This document shows positions 5,308 through 11,737 of a stretch of DNA of 64,000 bases, piece after piece (positions within the stretch are counted from its first letter, which is position 1; each line of letters opens with the position of its first letter). The DNA lies in IMG/VR virus record IMGVR_UViG_3300017917_002401, positions 1 to 64,000 of that record. One strand, written 5' to 3'. The translations under genes and the position numbers were made by a program. Origin of the DNA: a virus. The notes beneath the pieces were generated by a model. That model searched no databases, was not told the DNA's origin, and worked only from the letters and a program-made list of their open reading frames with translations.

Positions 5308-5769
5308 TTAAACTTCACTAGTATAGTCGTGTGACTTTACTTTGATCTTTTTAGCTTTCTTTTCCTCGGGAATAAACTTCTCCAAGGCAATTTTTAGCAT
5401 ACCATTGACAAGTTCAGCACTTTGTACTTCTACTTTATCTTCAACGGCAAATACTCGTGTAAATGCTCGCATACCAATACCCTTGAATAGGTAGTCAGCG
5501 GCATTATCTTCATCATTTTTAACTGCGCCAGTAATAACCAATTTATTATCAGCCAGTTCAATTTCAATATCCTGTTTACCGAAACCAGCTACTGCAAGTT
5601 CAATTTGATACTTGTTATCAGCAGTCTTACGGACATTGTAAGGTGGATAGTTAGTTACATTTTTTGCAAGTTCCTTTTGAAGGGAAACAATGCGGTTTAG
5701 CTGGTCATCAAAACCAACAAAAAGGCGGTCAACTGAGTCTAGACCAAAAAGACGTTTAAGATCGTTCAT
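5308..5769 (-). CDS. Small heat shock protein, Hsp20/IbpA family
   Basis: 153 aa with the alpha-crystallin domain from about residue 42 (YNVRKTADNKYQIELAVAGF) to 130 and the typical GIGMRAFTRVFAV strand; the C-terminal IPEEKKAKKIKVKS supplies an extended tail with IKV instead of the usual I-x-I. Such ATP-independent holdases bind unfolding proteins. Similar genes occur in several large phages. The Shine-Dalgarno sequence AGGAG can pair with an upstream TTCTC (see next feature). Confidence 0.92.
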   Translation of the reverse strand: MNDLKRLFGLDSVDRLFVGFDDQLNRIVSLQKELAKNVTNYPPYNVRKTADNKYQIELAVAGFGKQDIEIELADNKLVITGAVKNDEDNAADYLFKGIGMRAFTRVFAVEDKVEVQSAELVNGMLKIALEKFIPEEKKAKKIKVKSHDYTSEV

Positions 5770-5880
5770 AGTGTTCTCCTATTAAGCGAGAAAAAAGAAA
5801 AGCTCACACCAAGTGGCTGTGAGAGTGGTGTGGGGAATATTTATACAGCCGACCCCCACACTGCTGTTTACCTAACTTCG
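5770..5880 (-). promoter_or_regulatory. Hsp20 leader with possible RNA thermometer hairpins
   Basis: In the leader UUCUC (5788-5792) can pair with GAGAA (5774-5778), which contains the ribosome-binding site of hsp20. Further upstream a GTGTGGGG/CCCCACAC hairpin is visible. Short SD-sequestering hairpins are typical of small heat shock gene thermometers (ROSE, fourU). Thermosensing is inference. Confidence 0.4.
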
Positions 5881-5893
5881 GGAGAAGTTGGAA

Positions 5894-5995
5894 TCAAGGA
5901 CCAGTTTTAGGCAACGGAACACTTACTGGAGGTCTTGTAGTATCCGGTAGTGGTTGTTGACTAGGCTTTGTACCTGGAGCATATTTATTACTCAT
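5894..5995 (-). CDS. Small proline-rich protein (33 aa), unknown function
   Basis: ATG at 5995 with AGGAG six bases upstream; sequence rich in Pro and Thr (KPSQQPLPDTTRPPV). A hairpin AACTTC/GAAGTT follows the stop. No family recognised. Confidence 0.6.
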   Translation of the reverse strand: MSNKYAPGTKPSQQPLPDTTRPPVSVPLPKTGP

Positions 5996-6008
5996 ACGTA
6001 CTCCTGTT

Positions 6009-6083
6009 TGGTAGCGAGTAGTGGGATCGAACCACTGACCAATGCCTTATCAAGACACTGCTCTTCCGCTGAGCTAACTCGCC
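6009..6083 (-). tRNA. tRNA-Ile(GAU)
   Basis: Acceptor GGCGAGT/ACTCGCT, anticodon loop TTGATAA (GAU), T loop TTCGATC, encoded CCA. Confidence 0.92.
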
Positions 6084-6092
6084 AAATACTTA

Positions 6093-6299
6093 TTATACTT
6101 TACTTAGGCGACCCATGTCACCATCAAAAGTAGCAGCACCATAGTGACCATTAGTCACGGTACTGCTATAGATATTATCATGAATATCTCCATCACCATC
6201 TTCAACAGGAATACCTGTAGCCGGATCAGGAAGGTTTGTAATGAATTCTGGAACGTGTTCAGATGTTCCAGCAGGTTGTGCGGGTTTAATGGTTGCCAT
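6093..6299 (-). CDS. Hypothetical protein (68 aa)
   Basis: Starts at 6299 (MATIKPAQPAGTSEHVPEF), with a purine-rich GAG before the ATG; the upstream in-frame extension belongs to another gene. Rich in Pro, Gly and Asp with no recognisable domain. Overlaps the end of the cysteine-rich gene by 14 bases, so translation is probably coupled. Confidence 0.7.
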   Translation of the reverse strand: MATIKPAQPAGTSEHVPEFITNLPDPATGIPVEDGDGDIHDNIYSSTVTNGHYGAATFDGDMGRLSKV

Positions 6300-6525
6300 T
6301 TGAGGCTCCTTCGCTTCTATTTTTACAATCTTGGCAAGGGCAATTACTACAGCCACCTGCACAACCACAATCGCCTTTAGTGCGTTGCGTATCTAAAATC
6401 TTTTTAGGGTTTTCACGAGCATGAATAGCAGCTTCTGCTGCTCGGCACGCTTTTAGTGTATCGAACTGGCAATTACCATGTTCTCCGTATTTCCACTTGC
6501 CATTTGCACATTTCATACAGGGCAT
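6286..6525 (-). CDS. Cysteine-rich small protein (79 aa)
   Basis: Starts at 6525 (MPCMKCANGKWKYGEHG). The N-terminal CxxC plus GKW and a later C resemble small metal-binding phage proteins; a second Cys cluster (GDCGCAGGCSNCPCQDC) lies near residues 51-67. Probably binds zinc or iron; no catalytic role can be assigned. The upstream extension of the frame runs through tRNA-Phe and is rejected. Confidence 0.72.
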   Translation of the reverse strand: MPCMKCANGKWKYGEHGNCQFDTLKACRAAEAAIHARENPKKILDTQRTKGDCGCAGGCSNCPCQDCKNRSEGASNGNH

Positions 6526-6542
6526 ATTATTCTCGTTATAAG

Positions 6543-6618
6543 TGGTAGCGACGGTCGGACTCGAACCAACCACACACAGATTTTCAGTCTGCTGCTCTAC
6601 CTGATGAGCTACGTCGCC
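6543..6618 (-). tRNA. tRNA-Phe(GAA)
   Basis: Acceptor GGCGACG/CGTCGCT, anticodon stem GCAGA/TCTGT with loop CTGAAAA (GAA), T loop TTCGAGT, encoded CCA. Confidence 0.92.
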
Positions 6619-6620
6619 GT

Positions 6621-6833
6621 TTACCAGGGTTGTTTTTCTTGCCAATGAGTTGCCTCATAGCTATCACAGTCAATTCGCCAAGGGCAAGTTGACATGATCT
6701 GTGTACTGCAATCGTCCATGCCCCAGCATCGTGGAGGTTCTGTACCACGTTCAGCTTTAATTTGTTGCAGGATGTGATAACGACGATTAGCTAGGTTAGC
6801 TTCTTTATCAAGTAATTCTTGTACAGTAGACAT
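6621..6833 (-). CDS. Hypothetical protein with four cysteines (70 aa)
   Basis: ATG at 6833 preceded by AGAGG. The N-terminal half is a charged helix (VQELLDKEANLANRRYHILQQ); the second half has PPRCWGMDDC and CPWRIDCDSY, a possible metal site. Unknown function. Confidence 0.72.
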   Translation of the reverse strand: MSTVQELLDKEANLANRRYHILQQIKAERGTEPPRCWGMDDCSTQIMSTCPWRIDCDSYEATHWQEKQPW

Positions 6834-6844
6834 AAAAACCTCTT

Positions 6845-6919
6845 AGGGGTGACCACTGGGATTCGAACCCAGACTAAAAGAATCACAATCTCGGGTGCTG
6901 ACCATTACACTATGGCCAC
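6845..6919 (-). tRNA. tRNA-His(GUG)
   Basis: Acceptor GTGGCCA/TGGTCAC, C73, anticodon loop TTGTGAT (GUG), T loop TTCGAAT. The 3' end reads CCCT, so CCA is not fully encoded, unlike most tRNAs here. Confidence 0.85.
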
Positions 6920-6931
6920 ACCTAAAAAGTT

Positions 6932-7019
6932 TGGCGGAACACGTAGGAATCGAACCTACTCACCCATTGCTGAATGACAGATTAGCAATCTGTTGCCTTA
7001 ACCGGTCGGCCAGTGTTCC
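6932..7019 (-). tRNA. tRNA-Ser(GCU)
   Basis: Class II tRNA with perfect acceptor GGAACAC/GTGTTCC, anticodon stem ACAGA/TCTGT with loop TTGCTAA (GCU), long variable arm, T loop TTCGATT, encoded CCA. Confidence 0.92.
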
Positions 7020-7023
7020 GTAT

Positions 7024-7123
7024 TGGTACCCCTGGAGGGACTCGAACCCCCACACTCTGCCTTATCTAGACAGCGCTATGCCGAGGTATAAGCTCGGTTC
7101 TTTAACCATTAAGCTACAGGGGC
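7024..7123 (-). tRNA. tRNA with two anticodon-like hairpins (Ile GAU or UAU)
   Basis: Acceptor GCCCCTG/CAGGGGT, T loop TTCGAGT and CCA are clear. Between the D and T arms are two 5-bp, 7-nt-loop hairpins: CCGAG/CTCGG with loop CTTATAC (UAU) and CTGTC/GGCAG with loop TAGATAA (GAU, with A33). Removing a 24-nt segment around the first hairpin restores a perfect D stem GCTT/AAGC and a canonical 76-nt tRNA. Alternatives: a class II tRNA with the second hairpin as variable arm, or a tRNA carrying a hairpin insert at position 25/26. Confidence 0.75.
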
Positions 7124-7124
7124 G

Positions 7125-7283
7125 TTAAGTCATTTCAGTCCACATAGCTTGCATATACAGCAATCTATGCTGATCAAAAGCAATCGAGCCTTGAGGCTGC
7201 CACCCCATGGCAATAAGTGCGTTAACTTTTGTTATCAGTTCTGGTATGTCTCTGCCCAGAACAACTGTGTAGTTTTGTACCAT
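7125..7283 (-). CDS. DUF1737-like small protein (52 aa)
   Basis: MVQNYTVVLGRDIPELITKV, then ALIAMGWQPQGSIAF and YMQAM: this matches the compact DUF1737 pattern (V..LN..GW.P.G....YQAM) found in bacteria and phages. The start codon lies in the arm of an inverted repeat (7279-7373); a strong AAGGAGG is about 25 bases upstream, so the start or its accessibility may be regulated. Function unknown. Confidence 0.72.
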   Translation of the reverse strand: MVQNYTVVLGRDIPELITKVNALIAMGWQPQGSIAFDQHRLLYMQAMWTEMT

Positions 7284-7373
7284 ATAGAAACACACTACTC
7301 TTACGACGCCTCCTTGTGGGACTCCGGTAGTACAGCTCGACTCAGCGGGCTTGGTAATGTGTTTTTATATGGT
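7279..7373 (-). repeat. Inverted repeat joining tRNA-Lys CCA end to the DUF1737 gene start
   Basis: About 20-bp arms (7279-7298 with 7353-7373, two mismatches). The 5' arm contains the tRNA-Lys CCA and the 3' arm the start codon of the DUF1737 gene; the loop holds AAGGAGG. A similar geometry occurs at several other tRNAs. Confidence 0.55.
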
Positions 7374-7444
7374 AGACGCACAGAGAATCGAACTCTGATT
7401 TGCTGGTTAAAAGCCAGCTACTTTAGCCGTTAAGTTATACGTCC
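7370..7444 (-). tRNA. tRNA-Lys(UUU)
   Basis: Acceptor GGACGTA/TGCGTCT, perfect anticodon stem GCTGG/CCAGC with loop CTTTTAA (UUU), T loop TTCGATT, encoded CCA. Confidence 0.93.
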
Positions 7445-7557
7445 AGATCGCGCTTCCATTTGCCACGAAGCTGTTTGTGGCTTTTTTGATGTGAACCACT
7501 GCCGCCGCGTTTTGATAACGCTAGTGCAACGTGGTTCCGAGGTTTTCGTGTTTTCAT
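7435..7557 (-). CDS. Small basic conserved phage protein (40 aa)
   Basis: MKTRKPRNHVALALSKRGG followed by SGSHQKSHKQLRGKWKR: the pattern RNP.A....R.G.H.KS.K..R.. is widespread among small basic phage proteins of unknown function. The end of the gene overlaps tRNA-Lys by about ten bases. A sigma70-like promoter lies just upstream (7564-7592). Confidence 0.75.
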   Translation of the reverse strand: MKTRKPRNHVALALSKRGGSGSHQKSHKQLRGKWKRDLDV

Positions 7558-7563
7558 AATATA

Positions 7564-7592
7564 ATTATACAATAATAAAATGCCTTTATCAA
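7564..7592 (-). promoter_or_regulatory. Sigma70-like promoter for 7435-7557 and the tRNA operon
   Basis: Minus strand TTGATA, 17-bp spacer, TATAAT. Confidence 0.6.
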
Positions 7593-7649
7593 TAGGGAAA
7601 TTTTTATCCTTATTGGTAAGGGCACTCCGTACCTGCAAGTGCCTAGTGA

Positions 7650-7871
7650 TTATGCTGTTACTAACCGATATTTCTTAAATGTTTCTTCAAATAGGGAAAG
7701 AATATTACTTCGCGCATCAATAAACGCTGAATATCCTTGGGCACTGTTAGCAGATAGTGCAAAAGTAGTTGCCCCAAATTCGTCAATTGCGGACAGCATT
7801 GTTGCAATATCTTGCATCTGTTCTTTACATAAAGCCGGGTAAATTTGCAGAGGTTTAGTATCGGTTGTCAT
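7650..7871 (-). CDS. Hypothetical protein (73 aa)
   Basis: MTTDTKPLQIYPALCKEQMQ; helical and mildly acidic. No family recognised. Preceded by a strong terminator (7886-7919), so it has its own or a read-through transcript. Confidence 0.65.
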   Translation of the reverse strand: MTTDTKPLQIYPALCKEQMQDIATMLSAIDEFGATTFALSANSAQGYSAFIDARSNILSLFEETFKKYRLVTA

Positions 7872-7885
7872 TGTATTTTGCTTTT

Positions 7886-7919
7886 AAAAGTGTAGGCACT
7901 AGAATTAATGCCTACACGT
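7886..7919 (-). terminator. Rho-independent terminator after the collagen-like gene
   Basis: Stem GTGTAGGCA/TGCCTACAC followed by TTTT on the minus strand. Confidence 0.8.
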
Positions 7920-7924
7920 TTAAC

Positions 7925-8476
7925 TTAAAAAGTAAACCAGTTGTTGTTATGATATATTAATTGTATGCTTTCATATGGATTTTGCAAGACCAAGAAGTTT
8001 TCACCATTTATTTTAGTTGATCCAGGCGGTATAATCGTTACCTTACGATTACCTATAGGAGCACCAATTTCTAGTTTTATTATGTAAAACTTGCCATTCT
8101 CTGCATCAGCAGGAAGTGTTATTGTTGTTGCTTCTTTACTCTGTACGCCAATATAACAATCAGTTAATTTGGCAGCATAACTAGATCCAGTAGTTACAGT
8201 TGGTAAATCTAGTCCGGTTGAGGGTCCTGGTGGACCTTGCTCACCTTGCGGTCCAGGTTCGCCTTGAATACCTTGCTCACCTTGCTCACCTTGCTCACCT
8301 TGTGGGCCTGCTGGTCCGGTTGGGCCTGTTGGCCCAGGCTCACCTTGTGGTCCTGCTGGCCCTGTTGGGCCTGAACTTCCAGTACTAGAATAGTTTATTA
8401 TATCTATGTCGTCTAGCTTTTGTGGTACAAAAGGTACCATAGGCCAACCAAACGGCATAATTGTTTGATATTGCAT
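7925..8476 (-). CDS. Collagen-like repeat virion protein (183 aa)
   Basis: Start at 8476 with AAGGAGAG upstream; a longer frame exists but runs into the preceding terminator. About 18 G-x-y triplets ([20 protein letters not shown] and onward) in residues 34-88 should form a trimeric collagen-like stalk. The C-terminal 90 residues ([14 protein letters not shown] ... HNNNWFTF) resemble beta-structured caps of phage fibres or decoration proteins. Probably a surface fibre or head decoration protein, located away from the main virion module. Confidence 0.8.
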   Translation of the reverse strand: MQYQTIMPFGWPMVPFVPQKLDDIDIINYSSTGSSGPTGPAGPQGEPGPTGPTGPAGPQGEQGEQGEQGIQGEPGPQGEQGPPGPSTGLDLPTVTTGSSYAAKLTDCYIGVQSKEATTITLPADAENGKFYIIKLEIGAPIGNRKVTIIPPGSTKINGENFLVLQNPYESIQLIYHNNNWFTF

Positions 8477-8492
8477 ACTAACTCTCCTTAAA

Positions 8493-8524
8493 AAGGCCCC
8501 GGCTTGTGACCAGGGCCCTGCCAT
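8493..8524 (-). terminator. Rho-independent terminator after the 255-aa gene
   Basis: Stem GGCCCTGG/CCGGGGCC followed by TTTTT on the minus strand, just downstream of the stop at 8526. Confidence 0.85.
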
Positions 8525-8525
8525 A

Positions 8526-9293
8526 TTAACGGATGTTAGTATTGGTATTTGTTGGGTTGGCAGTTAGTGTACCGCTTCCAACGTTGATTGCTTCGTTGCT
8601 GCTACGAATTTGCTGACCAAGTGCCCAGATTAAGTTAGCAAGCTGGCCATACTGAGCCTGTTGTTGCTGTTGCTGTTGCATTTGGTTGATGTTATTAGTT
8701 GTTGTAACTTCAACACCACGAGTGCGTTCAGCACCCTCAAAACGAGTTTGTAGTGCAATAATTTGTGCATTAGCATCGCTAAGTTGACGATTTAGTGCAG
8801 CTTCGTATTGTGCTGTAATTAAAGCGCGAGTTTTTTCACCATCGTTTGAAATATCCTTAGATAATTCATAGCGATTTTCCATTGTTGTTTGTGAAAGTCC
8901 AGCTAATTGCTGCGCAAGAACCATTGTACCAGCATTTACTGCTTCTTTAACGCCGGTGATTTGTGCAACTGTTGCTTGTGCAACTTGTGACAATTGATTT
9001 TGAATACCTAGGCTTTGTGCGGCCTGACTAGCTTCCATAGCTGCTGTTGAAACTGCTACTGCTTTGTCTACCTGACCAATACCAGCCATTAGGTCCATGT
9101 TAGCTTGATTTTGTTCTGGAGGATTACGTAAGACTGCTCCTGCTGCTGCACCATCGCCACCAAATAGGTTGCCATTGTTGCGTAGTAGGCTGCCTAGGAT
9201 AAGACCACCAATAAGGCCACCGCCGCCTGAACCAAATAGTCCATCACCGCCGCCAGCCATCATCATACCGCTTGGATTTAGTACTTCTGCCAT
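8526..9293 (-). CDS. Gly/Gln-rich coiled-coil phage protein (255 aa)
   Basis: Residues 1-50 are Gly-rich with a hydrophobic [11 protein letters not shown] segment; residues 60-200 form a long helical, Ala/Gln-rich region; a polyglutamine run lies near 206-214. Comparable proteins appear beside structural or decoration genes in some phages, but no domain is recognised. Its pairing with the collagen-like gene suggests both serve the virion surface (inference). Confidence 0.75.
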   Translation of the reverse strand: MAEVLNPSGMMMAGGGDGLFGSGGGGLIGGLILGSLLRNNGNLFGGDGAAAGAVLRNPPEQNQANMDLMAGIGQVDKAVAVSTAAMEASQAAQSLGIQNQLSQVAQATVAQITGVKEAVNAGTMVLAQQLAGLSQTTMENRYELSKDISNDGEKTRALITAQYEAALNRQLSDANAQIIALQTRFEGAERTRGVEVTTTNNINQMQQQQQQQAQYGQLANLIWALGQQIRSSNEAINVGSGTLTANPTNTNTNIR

Positions 9294-9372
9294 TTTATTC
9301 CCCTTTATTTTTATTATATGTGGAGTTTAAGAAAAGGCAAGTAATACCGGCAAGTATTACCTGCCGACCGCA

Positions 9373-9567
9373 TTATTCTGCGGGTTTTGTAATAATCATT
9401 TCGTATTCGTCCATAGTAAGTGTGTCATCACATCTACTTAGATCTATTAAGTTAGCAATTATATATTTGCAATCCACAGTGGGATTTGCTCGTACATAAT
9501 CAAATAAACTTTCTAGTAATCTAGGACTTACTTCGATCTCATACGTTTTGTATTTGATATGTCCCAA
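9373..9567 (-). CDS. Hypothetical protein (64 aa), TTG start
   Basis: Starts with TTG at 9567 preceded by AAAGGA at correct distance (MGHIKYKTYEIEVSPRLLES). No domain recognised; helical, acidic. Confidence 0.65.
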   Translation of the reverse strand: MGHIKYKTYEIEVSPRLLESLFDYVRANPTVDCKYIIANLIDLSRCDDTLTMDEYEMIITKPAE

Positions 9568-9615
9568 TTTGATTCCTTTGTTATTATTATTTTTAGAATC
9601 TTATGGTTAAAATAA

Positions 9616-9651
9616 ACCATATTTAAGTGCTTAAATAAACACTTAAATATA
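9616..9651 (-). terminator. Terminator-like hairpin after tRNA-Ala
   Basis: Perfect 11-bp stem ATATTTAAGTG/CACTTAAATAT directly 3' of the tRNA-Ala CCA, followed by a T-rich stretch. Confidence 0.6.
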
Positions 9652-9652
9652 G

Positions 9653-9727
9653 TGGTGGACCGAGGGAGGATCGAACTCCCACCCGAGGCTTGCAAAGCCA
9701 CTGTGCTCCCATTATCACTATCAGCCC
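9653..9727 (-). tRNA. tRNA-Ala(UGC)
   Basis: Acceptor GGGCTGA/TCGGTCC (two wobble pairs), anticodon loop TTTGCAA (UGC), T loop TTCGATC, encoded CCA. Confidence 0.9.
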
Positions 9728-9908
9728 ATTTTAGTTTGCTTACTGTTTACTACCCAGGCCGCTAAGCCTGTGCTTTCGATTTGCCAGGGTCATGAATCCC
9801 ACCTATATCGAAAGTCATACCATCTCCCGCGTCCTTCCTAGGTGAAACGAGTCTCAAGTATGCAAAGCTCCGCAACTGAATCGGAATCTAGCAGTAAACA
9901 AACTAAAA
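9728..9908 (-). ncRNA. Structured spacer RNA between tRNA-Pro and tRNA-Ala
   Basis: The whole 180-base spacer is closed by an approximately 20-bp inverted repeat (9727-9749 with 9890-9910) that abuts both tRNAs. Inside are CTTTCGAT/ATCGAAAG and CAGGC/GCCTG hairpins. No ORF or tRNA fold. Candidate small RNA or processing element. Confidence 0.5.
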
Positions 9909-9986
9909 TGGTCAGAGTATGAGGATTCGAACCTCAGTTTCATGCTCCCAAAGCACGGGTATTAGACCAGACTATACGATACTCTG
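9909..9986 (-). tRNA. tRNA-Pro(UGG)
   Basis: Perfect acceptor CAGAGTA/TACTCTG, D stem GTAT/ATAC, anticodon stem CGTGC/GCATG with loop TTTGGGA (UGG), T loop TTCGAAT, encoded CCA. Confidence 0.92.
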
Positions 9987-10056
9987 AAGCGCACTTTTTA
10001 GAGTAGTGCGAAATCTCCCCGATATAGCGACCTGTCGGTGGCAGCAAGGTCAAGAA

Positions 10057-10197
10057 TCAATACTTAACAAGTGCGAGAATTGCTCCGCGATGTTTTAACC
10101 CTACTTCGTCACGAACAGCTTTAACAGCTTCTTCGTAAGTCATATCGGTAACATCCCAAGCAATCAATTTACCATCTACTTTAGTAAAAATACGCAT
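10057..10197 (-). CDS. Small hypothetical protein (46 aa)
   Basis: ATG at 10197 with AAAGGAAAG upstream; begins MRIFTKVDGKLIAWDVTDMT and ends ILALVKY. Reads as a compact beta-alpha protein with normal composition; no family recognised. The 70 bases after the stop fold into CGCACT/AGTGCG and GACCT/AGGTC hairpins before tRNA-Pro. Confidence 0.7.
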   Translation of the reverse strand: MRIFTKVDGKLIAWDVTDMTYEEAVKAVRDEVGLKHRGAILALVKY

Positions 10198-10214
10198 TTG
10201 CTTTCCTTTAAATT

Positions 10215-10297
10215 TGGTGGGCATGGAGAGACTCGAACTCTCACCCCGAAGGACTGGCTTCTAAGACCAGCGTGGCTACCAATTACACCACACGCCC
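10215..10297 (-). tRNA. tRNA-Leu(UAG)
   Basis: Class II, acceptor GGGCGTG/CATGCCC, anticodon stem CTGGT/GCCAG with loop CTTAGAA (UAG), short variable arm with TTCG, T loop TTCGAGT, encoded CCA. Confidence 0.92.
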
Positions 10298-10533
10298 AAA
10301 ATTGTTTATAGTCTGCCGGTTGCAACACGCCGGTAGTCTCTAACCTATTGCTACTGGATTCAGGGTTGCGCACCCCTGTCAAGTTCAGACCATATTTTAG
10401 TACTTTCAGTTTATAGTTATCTGTGGGTTCTACAAACTCATGTCCACGCATAGACTAGACGATACGATTGTCGCGCCAAGGCACAGTGCCGACAAAAACT
10501 TTCTCTAGTATTCCGCTGGAAAGCACTAAAATA
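10298..10533 (-). other. Gene-free stretch with long inverted repeat
   Basis: About 235 bases between two tRNAs. A 20-bp imperfect inverted repeat (10389-10409 with 10517-10537) includes the CCA end of the upstream tRNA; further hairpins CAGGG/CCCTG and CCGG/CCGG are visible. A reading frame starting MRGHEFVEPTDNYKLKVLKY crosses it but runs into tRNA-Leu, so I do not call it a gene. Confidence 0.4.
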
Positions 10534-10711
10534 TGGTAGGCCAGGCAGGACTCGAACCTGCTTCCATAATATCTACAACACGAGGCCATGTATTCGAACT
10601 CAGGCTGAACTGTGAATAGCGTTCAGGGTTTGCAGCCCCTACTGGAATAGTCTCTACGTTCAAAGTGTTGTAATCCGGATTCGTGATTTAACCTTGTTAA
10701 TCTACCGGCCT
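10534..10711 (-). tRNA. tRNA gene with an intron-like insert of about 100 nt (identity unclear)
   Basis: Ends are unmistakable: acceptor AGGCCGG/CTGGCCT, D arm GATT/AATC with GG in the loop, T arm GCAGG/CCTGC with loop TTCGAGT and encoded CCA, but they are 178 bases apart. The insert is bounded by an 8-bp inverted repeat TACAACAC/GTGTTGTA and contains hairpins CTGAAC/GTTCAG and a GGGG/CCCT stem-loop with GCA in the loop. It is far too short for a typical group I intron and no such core was recognised. The anticodon cannot be set without the splice points. Confidence 0.65.
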
Positions 10712-10800
10712 ATATATTAGCACTATGCAGTTGAGGGTTCAAGCACCGGACATTAGTCCTGCTATTTAGCCTGCTTATTAGTCATAGTGCTAATATATAG
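10712..10800 (-). repeat. Inverted repeat abutting the insert-bearing tRNA
   Basis: 17-19 bp arms (10711-10729 with 10783-10800) around a 50-nt loop, placed directly at the 5' end of the tRNA at 10711. The loop shares AATAAGCAGG with the element at 1410-1511. Confidence 0.55.
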
Positions 10801-10841
10801 GACGCTTAGTTGCGTCACTATATTATCAAATTAGAAATATA

Positions 10842-10870
10842 ATTATATCAAAAACAGCAATCAAGGTCAA
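10842..10870 (-). promoter_or_regulatory. Sigma70-like promoter for the 10.7-9.6 kb tRNA operon
   Basis: Minus strand TTGACC, 17-bp spacer, TATAAT; the -35 box overlaps the stop codon of the preceding gene. Confidence 0.65.
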
Positions 10871-11064
10871 CACTGATTTTTATAGACCCTGATTGCCTCA
10901 GCATCGAGACTAGCATAAACTCTGAACTTGTCACGACCTACTTCATCGTAGAATTTACTAGCCATTTGTTCCATTGCCTCTAGCTGTTCGATAGTGATAA
11001 GAGAACATTTTATGTACCGGCTCATAAACGCATCAATAAGAAATTGCTTTGTATATCCTGCCAT
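10867..11064 (-). CDS. Hypothetical protein (65 aa)
   Basis: MAGYTKQFLIDAFMSRYIKC; helical. GGAG precedes the ATG and a promoter (11086-11114) lies just upstream. No domain recognised. Confidence 0.7.
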   Translation of the reverse strand: MAGYTKQFLIDAFMSRYIKCSLITIEQLEAMEQMASKFYDEVGRDKFRVYASLDAEAIRVYKNQC

Positions 11065-11085
11065 GTTTTCTCCAAATCAGCCTAT

Positions 11086-11114
11086 ATTATATCAAAGTTT
11101 GGCAACTTCGTCAA
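11086..11114 (-). promoter_or_regulatory. Sigma70-like promoter for 10867-11064
   Basis: Minus strand TTGACG, 17-bp spacer, TATAAT, inside the end of the preceding gene. Confidence 0.6.
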
Positions 11115-11424
11115 GACTCAAAATCTTAATTGTCGTGTCGCCACGTTCATCAGCTTGCTTCAACCAGTTTGAGTAAATGTCCTGCATTAGGCCACTCATG
11201 TGGTAATTGTTGAAATGGCAGTAGTATGTACTTCCACTAGTACCATCAAACTCATAATGACCTTGGTCATCAATGCGAACTGCGGTAATGCCAGAATTCA
11301 ATTTCCACGAATTGCTACCAGCAAATCCACCGTACCAGCCGCCAAATACTTTGCGTGTTGGTGTTTCCAATTCAGGTGCGTCAAATTCTAAGACTACCCA
11401 AACGTCTGGTGAGTATTCATTCAT
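11092..11424 (-). CDS. Hypothetical protein (110 aa)
   Basis: Starts at 11424 (MNEYSPDVWVVLEFDAPELE), overlapping the stop of the upstream gene by eight bases, which supports this start. Contains VFGGWYGGFAGSNSWKLNSG, a pattern seen in small phage proteins of unknown function. Mixed beta/alpha; soluble. Confidence 0.75.
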   Translation of the reverse strand: MNEYSPDVWVVLEFDAPELETPTRKVFGGWYGGFAGSNSWKLNSGITAVRIDDQGHYEFDGTSGSTYYCHFNNYHMSGLMQDIYSNWLKQADERGDTTIKILSLDEVAKL

Positions 11425-11593
11425 CTTCGTTCTCCCAACTATCGAGACTGAACTCAACCGTCTGGTCGCTGATAACATATGGAGGCGATGGAAAGCATTT
11501 TTGTAGTTTGTCGGGGTCTACATCTTTGAAAACACCAACAACGCAATCCCAACCCAATTCTGTGCTGGTTACAACATATACTGTTTTGTTCAT
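11417..11593 (-). CDS. Small hypothetical protein (58 aa)
   Basis: MNKTVYVVTSTELGWDCVVG with GGAG upstream of the ATG at 11593. The pattern YVVTS.ELGWDCVVGVF resembles short phage proteins of unknown function. Acidic C-terminus overlaps the next start, so the two genes are coupled. Confidence 0.75.
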   Translation of the reverse strand: MNKTVYVVTSTELGWDCVVGVFKDVDPDKLQKCFPSPPYVISDQTVEFSLDSWENEDE

Positions 11594-11616
11594 ATTAATT
11601 CTCCAAATCAGCCATT

Positions 11617-11645
11617 ATTATAGCTGATTCAGGCAATCATATCAA
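11617..11645 (-). promoter_or_regulatory. Sigma70-like promoter for 11417-11593
   Basis: Minus strand TTGATA, 17-bp spacer, TATAAT. Confidence 0.6.
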
Positions 11646-11655
11646 GAGAAAAATT

Positions 11656-11731
11656 TGGCCCGTCTGGAGCGATTCGAACGCCCGACCTAGAACTTAGAAG
11701 ATTCCTGCTCTTTCCCCTGAGCTACAGACGG
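11656..11731 (-). tRNA. tRNA-Arg(UCU)
   Basis: Perfect acceptor CCGTCTG/CAGACGG, anticodon stem GGAAT/GTTCT with loop CTTCTAA (UCU), T loop TTCGAAT, encoded CCA. Confidence 0.92.
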
Positions 11732-11737
11732 ATGTGA

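Noticed and set aside
10176-10451. 91-codon minus-strand ORF (MRGHEFVEP...)
   Set aside because: It runs through tRNA-Leu; the apparent start overlaps an inverted repeat arm. Kept only as gene-free stretch.
10534-10711. Group I intron in the tRNA
   Set aside because: The insert is only about 100 nt, lies directly after the D arm and shows no recognisable P3-P7 core.
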